A stretch of DNA of 64,000 nucleotides, from the NCBI GenBank assembly GCA_009809945.1, contig WTPW01000347.1, positions 160,660 through 224,659 on the forward strand, read 5' to 3'. Below, piece by piece: positions 33,561-46,799 of this stretch. Source of the DNA: Gigaspora margarita (lineage: Eukaryota > Glomeromycota > Glomeromycetes > Diversisporales > Gigasporaceae). A program made the translations under genes and the position numbers. Position 1 is the first letter of the stretch, and every line of letters begins with the position of its first letter. The notes below the pieces were generated by a model, which worked only from the letters and a program-made list of their open reading frames with translations, searched no databases and was not told the DNA's origin.

Positions 33561-34720
33561 ACACATGTATAAAAACATAGTTTATAACAAAATATTGCAA
33601 AAATTTTTTTGTTAGAATTTTAAAAATAATTTTATAAATAAAATTTTAAATTATATAAATTATTTATTAAAAAATAAACAAACAAAATTATATTATATTT
33701 GATCTTTATATATTATACTACCACTTAAAACAAACATTATAATAGTTTGAATACTAATAGTATACTTTAACAATATTCAAACAAAATATGTAAATAATAA
33801 ATATTATATTTTTTTTTTATATCTAATATATAAAATATTTGGTTTTATTTGTTAAATACTATTATATAAACTAAAAAATTTTAATTTGTATACTAAAAAT
33901 CTTTTACTGCTAAAAAGAAATAGCAAAATATAGAATGTTTACCAATTGAAAGTTATCTATATAGTATATAATTTTACAATTTACTATATTTCTGTATTTG
34001 AATGAGTTTTTAGTTTTAATTATATCAAAAGTATATAAAATATTTTAAAATCTAAAACTTAATATCATAGCTATAATGCAAACTTCTGTAATTAAGTTTA
34101 AATACTTAAATAAGTTTATTAAAGAAATATAGTATAAACACTTACTACGCATTGTAAACAGCTTTTTATAGTACAGCTTTTTAACAAAAGTACAAAAATA
34201 TATATTCTTCGATTTTAGTTTTTAAATATAATATGTATCGAGTTATTTTAATTAAATTGGCATTGGGTACAACTATTATCATCCCCAGATTTTTGTTTCC
34301 TAACCTAATGATTATATTATGATTTTTAAAAGTGACACAGCAGTCCAGTTTTTAATTTTATTTTAAAAAAAATTGATTATTGACCAATCAAATCAATTAA
34401 AAATTCTTTCGATATGGCGAAAATGAATTTATTATTACATATTAATAAAAGCAAAGAAAGCATTTTATATATATATATATATAAAACTTAAAAATTTTTA
34501 TAGATTTTTTTTTTTAAAAAAAGCTCACTTTGATGATAAATATATTTAAATTTTTCTTTTAAAGTTTTGCAAAATTTGACAAGGCAGGGTTATGAGATCC
34601 ATTTATTAAGTTTGTCACAAGTAATTTTGATATAAAAAATTTGATAAAAATTTAATCTCCAATAAATGTATTTTAAAATTTTGTCTCAAATACAATATAT
34701 GCTTTATCTCATAAATGCAT
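33560..34720. other. AT-rich spacer downstream of the dehydrogenase gene
   Basis: Very AT-rich with TATATA runs (34460-34480). No element ends or frames are recognised. Confidence 0.5.
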
Positions 34721-34722
34721 AT

Positions 34723-34728
34723 TTTATT
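34723..34728 (-). terminator. Candidate poly(A) signal AATAAA of the dehydrogenase gene
   Basis: AATAAA on the minus strand, about 97 bases after the stop codon, a usual distance for a fungal transcript end. Such motifs are common in AT-rich DNA. Confidence 0.4.
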
Positions 34729-34824
34729 ATTGTTTTCTAAATACATATCGTTAAAAGTTTGATACATATTGAGTACATTTAGAAGTTTGTCATCTTATTT
34801 TTATCTTCAGAAATTGTTACTGTA

Positions 34825-36686
34825 TCACAGTTTAGAACTTTTCTTACGCGATTTTGCTTCCTGCAATGTTTTTGCTAAATTAACTATCTCATCATCAACA
34901 TATAAATCAATAGTCATGTCTTTGGCACCAGGTCTAGTAGCATAATGATCAAATTCGGTTTGACCATGTTCTCGTAAAATTATTTCATCAATTACAAAAT
35001 TACCGCTTTTAATTATGCAAAAAAATTTTTTCATATTAGACTTTTCCTTAAAGAATATGTGTATAGTGTTAGCCAATGATCTAGGTCAACAATTTTTAAT
35101 ATAACATAATATGATACTTTAACCATAGAATCATATTGGTCATTAAATTCTAGTAAAAATTTTTTTACTAGAATTTTACTATGTTGAAAAGGTCACAAAG
35201 TTATATCATGACCGATGACCTGTGACAGGTCATATAGGTAAAAGACATTGGCCAACATCATGTATGTATATTTATATGTTACCTGAATTCTTTTGAATTT
35301 TTGGTAAGAATTAAATGTGCAGCATCACACATTATTTCTGGGGTTCTTGTATTATTTCCGAAGTGTGAACCTATATGTTTAATAATGAGTATACATAATT
35401 AACAATAATATGCAAATTTAGGACACTCACCTATCGCCTTAAGAGCGGCCGTCTCTATTACTGTTAGTGGCCAAAGAGCTATATCAAAAAAAAAAAAGAT
35501 TATTAGCCTGGCACCTTCCACGAAATAATAACATAAATAATGAATATGTAGGAAGGATACCATTTGCAGCAATTCCCTTATCTCGAAATTCGGCAGCCCA
35601 ACCCTATTAATAATTTGTAGCCATGGAAGAAAGAAAGTTTAATAAAGAACAGAAATAATAAATTATATTAGATATTTCAAAAAATTAATAGTACCAATAC
35701 GAAAAGCGACATGTTAAATTTCGCTATTGAATAAGCAGTGTGATTTTTAAACCAATGCTCTTTTAATGTAAGTGGTGGGCTAAGATTCAAAATGTGTGGA
35801 TTTCTATTTTTTCGTCCACTTTCAATAAGATGTGGAATTGCATGCTGCCGTTGAAAGAATTTGACATTCAAGTTTAATAAAGCAAAATTTTAATAAATAT
35901 CATGTTTTAACATGTTGGTACAATACCTTCGTCACTAACCAGGTTCCACGAGAGTTAATTTCGAACATGAGATTAAATTTTTTAAGAGAAGTTTCTTGGG
36001 TATCAGTGAGGGATATTGCAGAGGCTATGATCATAAAATAATAATGCATAAATTGACAATAAAAGTTGTTAAAAAACGAAGTGATAACTACTGTACATAC
36101 CATTGTTAACGACTATGTCAATCCCTCCAAAAGTGTCGACAGTTTTTTGAATAGCTGCTTTAATTGCTTCTTCATTACGGATATCACATACCAAAGGAAG
36201 AGCTACATAATAGATGAAATATATATATTTTTTACTTTATTGTTATAAATTTCTCCAAAAAAAATTGCATACCCTTTCCACCCGCACGTCTAACTTCATC
36301 TGCTGCCGTATGAATAGTTCCAGGAAGCTACAAGATAACAATAAGTGAAATTACCAACAAACCACAGGTTGATAATGAATTTTTCTCAATGACCCAATAG
36401 TTTGAGTTTAATTACCTTTGGGTGTGGAGTATCTGTCTTGGCAGCTATAGCAATGTACCTGAACGATTATAAAGATTGGTTTAATGCAATTCTGCAATTG
36501 TGGTTAATTGTGAAAGAAAGTTGGTATAATTAAACTTACCCTCCGTCTTTTGCAGCTCTCAAGGCTATCGCAAGACCGATCCCACTTTACAAACATGAGT
36601 ATGGTATTATTGATGCCAAAATTATTTATTAAATAAACTTACCGAGAAGCACCAGTGATAAATAAAACTTTGCCTTTAAGAGACAT
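34825..36686 (-). CDS. HSDL2: HSDL2-like peroxisomal short-chain dehydrogenase, 298 aa, 11 exons
   Basis: NAD(P)(H)-dependent oxidoreductase of the classical SDR fold; substrate unknown. HSDL2 proteins are linked to peroxisomal and mitochondrial lipid metabolism. Exons (minus): 36686-36643, 36584-36540, 36458-36416, 36327-36273, 36202-36101, 36024-35927, 35844-35695, 35603-35561, 35478-35431, 35370-35283, 35005-34825. All introns are GT-AG and the joined frame is uninterrupted (897 bases with TGA). Visible motifs are the dinucleotide loop TGASRGIG (residues 11-18), NNAS (95-98), catalytic Ser151 in LNLSPP, and Tyr167-x3-Lys171 in YSIAK. GNFVIDE lies in the C-terminal exon, as in HSDL2. The protein ends SRKKSSKL: SKL is a type 1 peroxisomal signal. 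Animal HSDL2 carries an SCP2 domain after this point; here it is absent. ATG at 36686 is the only start before the Rossmann strand. Confidence 0.93.
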
Positions 36687-36950
36687 AGCGACAGACAAAA
36701 AATACAAAAATATCATTTTTTCGATCAGCTTTATTTATCGAGATCAGCATGACATATGACCTACGACTTGCATATGATGAGCATATAACTTAAACTATTG
36801 TCTATGAAAGGGCGTTGAGATTGATGCAGGTCTAGCTTAATTAGGGTTAGGGTACTATTTTGTAGAAGGGCTTTCGCATGATTGGTTGATGCGAATCAAT
36901 TGTCCGGGTAACTTATTTATACATTATATTCTGACAAACAACAAAATTAA
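36687..36950 (-). promoter_or_regulatory. Putative promoter of the dehydrogenase gene with CCAAT box
   Basis: On the gene strand, CAACCAATCATGCG lies with its CCAAT at 36881-36885, about 195 bases upstream of ATG. It is enclosed in an imperfect CGCAT...ATGCG palindrome (36875-36893). A TTAGGGTTAGGG word lies just upstream (36840-36852). No TATA box is obvious. Confidence 0.4.
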
Positions 36951-37039
36951 AGATAGTGATTAGTAATTCAAATTTGATTTAATTGAAAAAGTATTAGCCA
37001 AAAATTAATAGTTTTAATTATCATATTTGGTTAAAAGTT

Positions 37040-37500
37040 TTAATTCAGTTCTGAAATTAGTGGGACACATGATGAATTTCGTGATCATCTGCGGTAATAA
37101 ATATATAATTTTCGGCCGGTACAAAACATACCGTAATAAAATATACCGCCCGAAAATTATACTATCGAAAACTACACTGTTCGAAGCTTGGATGATCATC
37201 ACAAAATCCATCACGTGTCCCACTACCGTGCAAGGTACCCCCGTGATCGGTACCCCCTTGATTTGTACCGGGTACAAATCAAAGGCCGATTTACTAATAA
37301 TGGCTTTGTTTACTTATGGGCTAATATACGCTCCTTACAAGATACCCCCATGTAATATACCCTGTTCCGCCCAATATACCTGGGGTATAAATCAAGGTTT
37401 GTTGTTACGTGGGATGTATAATACCCGGGTACCTTGCACCGAAATTTACGGTAATTTTCAAATTAGCTGTAAAGCACCTTTCGGAAACATAACGTTTCGC
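37040..37500. repeat. Inverted-repeat element with GGTACC/GTACCCC words
   Basis: GTGGGACACATGATGAATTT (37060-37079) pairs with AAATCCATCACGTGTCCCAC (37203-37222), both continuing through GATGATCA. Beyond it, GTACCCCC, GGTACAAAT and ATACCC words repeat. Overlapping frames of 87 and 158 codons lie on opposite strands; their coincidence with the inverted repeat makes a gene unlikely. The AATTTCGTGATCATCTG word links it to 60304-60556. Similar GGGTACA sequence lies at 62740-62930. Confidence 0.55.
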
Positions 37501-38430
37501 TAACAAAAATTCACTTTAAAAGCCATTACAAAGAACGTTCATATTCACTGCACAAACATAATCAAAAATAATCAAACAATGATAACTTCACTTGAAATGA
37601 AGATTTCGAGTACGAATAGTAGATAAATCTCGCTGATATACGCACAATGAATTAGTTTGATTTTATCATATTTTGATCGGTATGAATTAGCCAATCATAT
37701 GAATGTTCTCCTAGGATTTTAGGATAGTATAGTTAGATGGAGACCTGCATCAATAATTAACTATTTCTGCGCGGATTTCATCAAAATTGATAAACTAAAT
37801 AATATTAAAAAAATTGATGAAGGAAGGTTTTTCTGCGACCTGATTAGATATACGAAAGATAAAAATATTACTAACAGTTATAGATATGTAATATCGCGTG
37901 AACCATATAACATTGTAGCGCTTAAGATTTATCTGGTTCATGGTTCTAAGGAAAATCTTCATGATTTTTGAAAGCGTAATTAAATCATTGTACAGTTTAT
38001 TAAACAAATCTTGAACTAATTCATTTCTATAAATTTATAAAGTTTGACAATTATGTGAAATTAGATTATACGATGTAAGCTTAATATATATGGATTGGTA
38101 CAAAGAGAGGCATTCAAGTGCAAATTATTGATTCAGAAATATAATTCTTTAAAAAAACTAATAAATCACCTAATCATATCAATCCTGAACTTAAGAGAAC
38201 ATTAGACGATGAGATTTTAAATTAACTTGGATTGATAATAATGAGTTCAGAGTTACCACGGAATGGGGAAAAGAAGGATTTGCACTGTATATTGACAAGT
38301 TGGTTCGATAGAATTAATAATACGTAGAGTGCTTAAACTTTTTTAATGTACTAGTAGTTAGGCACGTCCTTACGTCCGTGCTAAAGTAATTATACCAAAA
38401 AAAAAATACAATAAATACTAAATTAGTGTT
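37500..38430 (+). pseudogene. Possible protein-kinase N-lobe relic
   Basis: A plus-strand frame at 37785-37970 reads KIDKLNNIKKIDEGRFFCDL, then REPYNIVALK, then VHGSKENLHDF. This resembles the start of the kinase domain in the expanded fungal family: a glycine loop reduced to IDEGRF, and VALK with the ATP-anchoring Lys. The following stretch (38150-38215) gives SPNHINPELKRTLDDEIL in another frame. No catalytic loop is found. The resemblance is short and could be chance. Confidence 0.3.
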
Positions 38431-38500
38431 CTGACCCAGGTCGGGTGACTCATACGGGTCACCCAACCTGACGGGTCACAGGTCAGAAATTGTTATAGCC
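38431..38500. repeat. GC-rich GGGTCACCC hairpin patch
   Basis: CAGGTCGGGTGACTC and GGGTCACCCAACCTG are complementary with mismatches, and CCTGACGGGTCACAGG adds a further turn. It stands out against the surrounding A/T. It could be one end of a transposon whose partner is not found. Confidence 0.5.
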
Positions 38501-38539
38501 TGGGTCAAATGGATCAGGATTAGGGATGGTCTAAAGTAT

Positions 38540-38655
38540 AATAATAATAAATAAATAAATAAATAAAAAAAATAAAAAAATAAAAAAATAAAAAAATAAA
38601 AAAATAAAAAAATAAAAAAATAAAAAAATAAATAAATAAATAAATAAATAAGCCC
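38540..38655. repeat. Microsatellite (AAAT)n/(AAAAAAT)n
   Basis: Perfect AAAT units flank about nine AAAAAAT units. The 66-codon Phe/Leu/Tyr minus-strand frame is its by-product. Confidence 0.9.
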
Positions 38656-38659
38656 ATTT

Positions 38660-39490
38660 GATGCATAATTTGCCATATGCTGTAATATATAATGTGTAAA
38701 ATAAAGGAAAAAAAACTTAAAAAAGCTGTTTTATGCTATCTTTTCGCATTTTTGCATTTCTGCATTTTCGCATTTATTACAATTTTATTTATTTATTGAT
38801 GATGTTTTATTTTATTAATATTCATCAACTAAATGATCTAATGTACTAAACACAACAAATAACCTTTTATTATATGGTGACCTACAATTGTAGATATAAA
38901 AATCTAACTATTAACATTGTTTTATTAATTAGGAACTGATCAAATCTTAAACACAATAAATGGTGCATTTGTAGGAACATGGTAAGATTAGATTGTTTAA
39001 ACTATCATGGGTACACATAACATACATGAAGGTCATGAACACAAAGAGGACTTAATTGCTTAGTAGTGACGTATCTATATTACTAAAGTTACTTGAAGTA
39101 TATAACAATAAAGCATTAAAAATGTTGTAATTCAATACAAATATAAAATGGCATGATTAGTAATTAACTAAAAGCAAAAGTATGATGTAAGAAAATATGA
39201 GTAACATGTTAACATTAAAAAAATATTTACCTAATAAGGTATGTAATTTTTTTGTTTGCTTTAATTTGAGAAATGTAAGTAAAAAATACTGTTTACCTCT
39301 TGATTAATAGATATGTATTGAAGTTTTTTTATTAAAAATTTCAGCTAATCAAATGCTCATATAGGCTTTATAAAATCATAGTTATCTTTTAATATCTTAA
39401 AAGAAATTATAAATTTACATACAGTAGCATTTTATGAAACTCAAATATTCTTTAAAGTCTTTATATTGTATTACAAAAAATAAAATAATA
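38660..39490. other. AT-rich spacer
   Basis: TTTTCGCATTTTTGCATTTC words repeat at 38740-38775. The rest shows no element ends or coding relic that I can recognise. Confidence 0.5.
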
Positions 39491-39492
39491 TA

Positions 39493-39833
39493 CAGTCAGA
39501 CCTTTATAAATGCAACTTCCATAAATGCAATACCTCCCTAAATGCATGTTTTTGTCTTGTTTGTAAGAAATTATTAGTGCTAAATGCATGTTCTATATTC
39601 TGTAAATGCACGTTCACTCAAATAATTTTCTATATCATGCTACCTTTCTAAATGCACATAGCCAATCAAATTTAGTATTTAAAATAGGTTATATAGTTTT
39701 TAGTAAAAGTTATACAAACTTGATAATCTAATCTTTAAAGCTGCAATTTAATTGGCTCTCTCTAAATGCAATGCCTTCTTAAATGCATGTTGTAGGCTTG
39801 TTTGTACACATTGCATTTATGGAGATTTGATTG
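39493..39833. mobile_element. pogo/Tigger-like MITE family P1, copy 2
   Basis: Starts CAGTCAGACCTTTATAAATG and ends with the complement of CAATCAAATCTCCATAAATG, between TA (39491-39492) and TA (39834-39835). It is better preserved than copy 1 at 18915-19252, with more CpG and TGCA words kept. It inserted next to the 3' end of the Helitron relic. Confidence 0.85.
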
Positions 39834-39869
39834 TAATAATAATCATATAAAAAAAGAGCTAACTTATAA

Positions 39870-40320
39870 AAGTAAAGCATCTCTATATATGACATTTTTG
39901 GTATATGTTCCAATTTTGTCTGACCATTCTTAACTAACACTTTAAAGTTACTTTTTTCATAGACTCTTGATATAGCGATGTAAAGCTAACCATGCGAAAA
40001 AACTGTATTTGGAAGATTTAACCCAATATAAGATAGCATTTGTCTTTGAGCTTTATTAATAGTTAAAGCAAATGCTAGTTTTACAGAAAATTGCTTTCAT
40101 TTCAATATAAAAGGTAGCCTTGCTTTTTCAGATATAAATAGAGAAATTCTGGAAATAAATACCCATTTTCTTTGATGAGTACCAGTTGTTATCTCAGTAT
40201 CAATTAAGTGGTCTTGTAACTAATAACATATAAGTCTTTTTCTATTACAAAGTCCATTAATAGGATCAAGATTTCTAAGTAACATAATTGAAGCACCAAT
40301 TTTTAATAAAAGTTTATATT
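39870..40320 (-). pseudogene. Helitron helicase, C-terminal block
   Basis: Minus-strand reading gives KIGASIMLLRNLDPINGLCN, LIDTEITTGTHQRKWVFISR and the end blocks LAFALTINKAQRQMLSYIGL, LPNTVFSHG and LYIAISRVYEKSNFKVL. These are the conserved C-terminal motifs V and VI of Pif1 helicases as found in Helitrons. Stops replace Gln or Trp (ICY.LQD, SHG.LYI), and Lys replaces Gly in ...AQ(G)Q. Confidence 0.85.
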
Positions 40321-41443
40321 TTTTTTTCTTTGACAATCTTGCTCTATTTATTAGATATTATTGATATATAAAAAAACACAACAAGAAACATATCTGTTAC
40401 TATAATAGGCTGTAGGGATTGGAACCGTTTAACCGTTTAAAATTGCTCTATAGTTCCGAGCAGAATTATGTTGATCATGGGCCAGAATTATTTTAATGCC
40501 AGCCAAATTAAATGGTTAAACGGTTAAATGATTAAACGATCAAGAAAAATTTTAGACAGTTCCAATCCCTAATAGGCTGTGACCCAGCTGCTACAAATTG
40601 GTGCCCAAGTAGGATTGTCACACTGGTGTTTGTCAAACGAAAGCAGCTACGGTCTTTTGCCATGAATACATCTTTCAAATATAATGAGGTACCCAGTTAC
40701 CTTGAAAGTAAAAAAAACCCCAACAAAACCTGCACCAGGAAAAAACAAAGAAAAAAACTAACTAAATGAACTAATCTAAGTATAAAAATTATATAATACT
40801 ATTAAAAAAATTACTTCTAAGTATTATATATACAAATTAGAAAGAAAATTTTTTATGTCTAAAAGAACATTCTAGAAAAGTATTTCGTCTCAAATTTTCT
40901 ACCAAAATATCACACATGTTTACCTTGTTTACTAAGCCACATACAAAGAGCACATCTGACTTAATTTCAATTGGGTAGACATCATCCTGATTAGGAAGTA
41001 TAAACAATGCTGATCTTTTGGTGGGGGTAAGCTGGATTTTCCACTTTTTGGTAAAATTACGAAGAGCTCAAGGAGAAATAATAAAAGTATCAAACTTTTA
41101 AAGAAAGTAAGTTTTATGCTTCGAAGAATAATATATCTGCCCAAAAGTCTACTTTTGCCTAAGCTTCTGTATCTTCTGACAAAAAACTCCAGGGTTGTTG
41201 CTCTACTACATCTTCTATAGTAATGAAGTCTTCTACCCGGAGAGCCAAACCCAAAAGGAGAGTTCTTTTTCAACTCTATTTTAGTTTTCTCACATCTGAT
41301 CTAAAACTCTTTGTCCAAGTTGCTTCTAGATAAAGTCTTTGTTATGTACAAATATATTAACTTTAAAGTTTTCATAGGTCAGGTTTTTGTGAAAGTTTGG
41401 TACGAGGGATCATCAGAAAGACTGATATTGAACATTTTTTTAT
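40321..41443 (-). mobile_element. Full-length-looking retroposon R3, copy 1, inserted in the Helitron
   Basis: The minus-strand element ends in a poly-A (T run 40319-40328). The 11-bp duplication AAGTTTAT(A/T)TT lies at 40310-40320 and 41444-41454. Without nested M10 it is about 960 bases. Both ends match the copy at 55024-56076. A frame at 41273-40932 begins MKKNSPFGFGSPGRRLHYYR and is shared for about 60 residues with the other copy. No known family is recognised. Confidence 0.8.
40413..40571. mobile_element. hAT-type MITE M10, 159 bp, perfect TSD
   Basis: The termini TAGGGATTGGAACCGT and ACAGTTCCAATCCCTA are inverted repeats. Perfect 8-bp duplication ATAGGCTG lies at 40405-40412 and 40572-40579. 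Inner AACCGTTTAA words are palindromic. It lies inside R3, itself inside the Helitron, so it is the youngest layer here. Confidence 0.95.
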
Positions 41444-41454
41444 AAGTTTATTTT

Positions 41455-43960
41455 AAGGCAGGCCCAAAGATGTTAATGAATTAGAATATTTGATAGGATA
41501 TAAGTTTTAATTATTTTCAGGTACTGAATTGAAGCCATAATATATCTGTTGTTTTCCAGAAACTTTAGCCATTATTTGGTTATTTAAATTATTAACATTA
41601 CTATTTAACAGAGTTAATATAGCTCTCTCTGTTATAAATGAAGTATTTTTAGCATTTTCTGCAAGATTATCATATACTATGTTTGATAATGTATCAATAG
41701 GATCATTATTATTTCATAGTTGAACAACTATTTTATTAGGTAAACGAATTAAATTATTGTTAATTGCTATTTGTTCTATTGCCAATTCTAAGTAAGTATT
41801 CTACAAAAGTTTTTGCTTTATAAGTCATATTTTGAAAACTCGCATATTGGTATCTAAAAAGAAGACACGATCATGAATATATTGCTACAGAAAGATTTAT
41901 TAAGAGCAGCATTAACAATTTGTGATCTAGATTCTTTAGGAACAATGGGTAAGACCTAATAAAAGTCACTACTAAACAAAATTACATTACTACCAAAAGT
42001 AAGTTCATTTTCTATAATATTTTTTAAACTTTTATCAACTGCCTCAGAAGTATGCCAGTTTACTATTGGGGCTTATCCCAAACAATTAATGCTATTTTGT
42101 GAAGTAACTTTGCTAAATCAGTTCCATTTTTAATATTACAGGTTGAACTACCATCTAGTATAGCAATTGGTATTTTAAATCTAGAATTTGTAGTGCATCC
42201 ACTGTATAATAACAAAGCTGCAATTCCTGAAGAAACTACTGCTAGTACAACTTGATCAATTTTATGAGCAAATGTAAAAATACATTTATATAAATAAGTC
42301 TTTCTATTCCAGCTGGCCCATCAATAAATAGTACACTGCTATTACCTTGATTTATAAGGTGATTAATCTCATTGAATACTGTATGTTGCTCTTTATTCAG
42401 TAAATCTATTTTTGCAAGATCACTTGTATTAATATTATATGACAACTCCTCTAAAAGCAATGCTAGCAATTTACTATTTATAAATTTAGCTAACAATTCT
42501 GGCAAATTGTAATCTGAGACAGTTTTTGAATGCCTTTATAATAATGCATTTAGATATTGAAGAATGGCTTGTATTAGACATTGACTATTCAAAATACCAG
42601 TATGTACAAAATTTTCTGCCATTGCTTCAAAGTTTTTATTTTACAACTGCAATGTTACCAAAATTAATTGTATAGCAAAAAGAGCATATAATTAACTGGG
42701 CATTCAAAATTGTTATGCTTTAGCTATATATTGTTGATGCCCATCATCATTTTCAAAAAAACTATACAATAAGGCACTTTCTTTAAATGTGTCACACTCT
42801 AAATTATTTACAATTTTAAGATCATCATAGCTTCTAGCTCCTTTGACTTTAGTTAGGAGTAGTTATAAATAATAATATTCACCTAATTTGTATATTAGTT
42901 AATTGTAGTAATATTTTGCTAATTAAAAAAAGTCAATATAAATACTTACCTTTATTTGAATAAGCCATATAAATTCTTCCAATACAACCTTTATGCTTAT
43001 GCTTTGTTCATTTTCTGATTTTTTTATTTTATGTATAATGTAATAGGAAATTGGCATAGAGTAGATTTCTTGCTTCAGAATCTTCAGTATTTTTTTGAAA
43101 GTACTTAGTAAGTGTTGTATGTTAATTCCTTTTAGCTATAGCTATACATGAGGATGAAAGCATTTTGGGCTTGAAAACCCAAAATTAAAATTTGAAGACA
43201 AAATTGTTTTTGACCTATTTTACTTGAAAGACAAAATTATTTGATACTTTTTTTGAATAAATAAAATTATAGGAACATATCTATATAAATTTTATTTGCT
43301 CTTCTTTATAAAAAATTTTAATTTTCTCTAATGAAGACGAAATAAACCTTTTTCAAAAATCAATTTTGGTAGCATTACTAGCTACAGCTATTTTACTTAA
43401 ATTGCTACTTTTATCAAAATTAACCCCTTGTTAATCTTGAAGGTATAGATACAAATGTGTAATTGCTAAGTATATTCCATTTATTTTAAATTTCAAGTTT
43501 CTCCAAACTGCTTCTGGAGCTAAAATCTAGCAAGCTTCTACAATATTTTGGATTTTATCAATGGTAACTGGTTGTTCTTGTGCTTCAATTAGCTAATTAT
43601 TCTGTGTAACTTCAATAATTGCTCTATTATAGCCTTTATACACATATTTAAATAAGTACTTAATGGCTTTCATGCTAGTGCAAATTTTTACATTAATATA
43701 GCAATTGTACTTTGCTAAAAGAAATATATTGTGTGGCACAATCCAACAATTGTTAATTGTAACTATTCAATTTTCTACTCTCTTTTCAACTTGGTGACTA
43801 TCTTGCTAACACTGATATATTGGATATAACCATCACTTTAGAGTATTTTATTTTGATAGTCCTTAGGATATCCTTTGGTACAATGTTTATACCTATATTA
43901 TCAACTAACATGCATGGAGCATTGTTATTTAATGCTCTACATGGTCCATGAACCATGTGT
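41455..43960 (-). pseudogene. Helitron Rep-to-helicase block (RepHel middle)
   Basis: From 43955 down: MVHGPCRALNNNAPCM, then WIVPHNIFLLAKYNCYINVK with ICTSMKAIKYLFKYVYKG (Rep motif with the paired Tyr, about 43630-43700). Then AC.ILAPEAVWRN, with the helicase starting at DYNLPELLAKF. Walker A is present as LFIDGPAG (42309-42330), but the GKT is lost (GIERLIY). Next come ASGIAALLLYSGCTTNSRFK (42230-42170), a damaged Walker B IVWDK, SSDFY.VLPIVP and SQIVNAALN. TGG-to-TAG and CAG-to-TAG stops recur, with frame slips. The best open piece is 42242-42505 (87 codons). Non-functional. Confidence 0.85.
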
Positions 43961-45429
43961 GTAATTACTAGAGTTTATGCTATAGGATTAATTAATATAT
44001 TGGATTTACTATTTTGTACTAAATTTAGTATGTTTTTAAAAATATATATAAAATTTTAAAAAATAAAGAGCCTAATTTTTTTTTATATACAAAAATCTAT
44101 TAAGTATTCAAAAATTGTCTAGTTGTATTTTTTTTATATTATTAATAATAAAAATTTTTCAAAAAAATTTTTTTTATATTTTGTATTTTTTGTAACTTTT
44201 AATATATTAAATCTAGTACATATTTTAAAGTTAATTAAAATTATAATTTATTAAAAATTTTGCAAACTAAAAGTTTAATTAAATAAAAAATTTACAACTT
44301 TTTTATAAAAACAAAAATTATTATTAGTTGTATTGTAATAATTGTTACTTATATTATAAGCTTTTTTTAAAATTATTACAAATTATTATAATATATAGTA
44401 AGGCATACAAGTTTAACTAGAATTTAAAAAATTTTTTATTAATTAAATTTTAATTAAAATTATAAATATTTATTGTTTAATTTTTATTACAAAATTATTT
44501 TAATATTAAATTAGTATATCTTAAATTATATTACTTTAAATTTTAAAAAAAGAAAAAATATGCTTGTCACTAGCAGTAACAGTAACCAAATTAGAGTTAG
44601 GGCTAGATTTGGAGTTAGAAGAAGGTTTATTATATAATAAAATGCCTCAAGAAGCATTTTTAGCTAGAAAAAAATATTGGTTTCATAGGTACAATTTGAA
44701 GTTTTTGTGATTTGTAATTTTTTAAATTTTTTTGTCATATCTAATCTAGCAATTTGATTGGCTCAAAACTGTAACCACAGTTACAAATAAATTTGCTCTT
44801 AAAAAAATTACATCTAGTTTTTTATATATAAATTTAGATATAGTATTTACTAGCAAAATTTTAAATTTAAATTATTTCTTATATAATAATCCAATTTTAA
44901 TATAATTTTAAAATAATATTAGCAAACTTACATTTATAACTTTATTAATAGTTTAAATAAATTTATTAGTAAAAAAATTTTTTATAACTAAAAATATTTC
45001 ATAAAATTACTAATAAATACTATAAAAATTAGATTAAACTAGAAATTGCTAGGTTAAAAAAAAGGGCAAATCTATTTGTAACCGTGGTTACAGTTCCGAG
45101 CCAATCAAATTGCTAGATTAGGTATGACAAAAAAAATTCAAAAATTACAAATCGCAATAACTTCAACTTGTGCAAATGAAACCAATATTTTTGTCTAGCA
45201 AAAAATGCTTATTGAGGTGTTTTATTATATAATAAACCTTCTTCTAACTCTAAATCTAACCCAACCCAAATCTGGTTACTGTCACCGCTGGTGACAAGCA
45301 CATTTTTTCTAAAAAAATTTATAAAATTTAAAAAGATATTTAAGACTATCAGCTTTTTTTTACAAGTAGCCCAAAAGTTAAACTATTCTAAAAAAAAATA
45401 TTTAATAATATAGTTAATTTTAAAAAATT

Positions 45430-46793
<1,364 letters not shown>

Positions 46794-46799
46794 TTCACC

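Noticed and set aside
37027..37503. 158-codon plus-strand open frame
   Set aside because: It overlaps an inverted repeat and an opposite-strand frame, is rich in Gly/Thr/Ile/Pro words created by GTACC repeats, and resembles no family I know.
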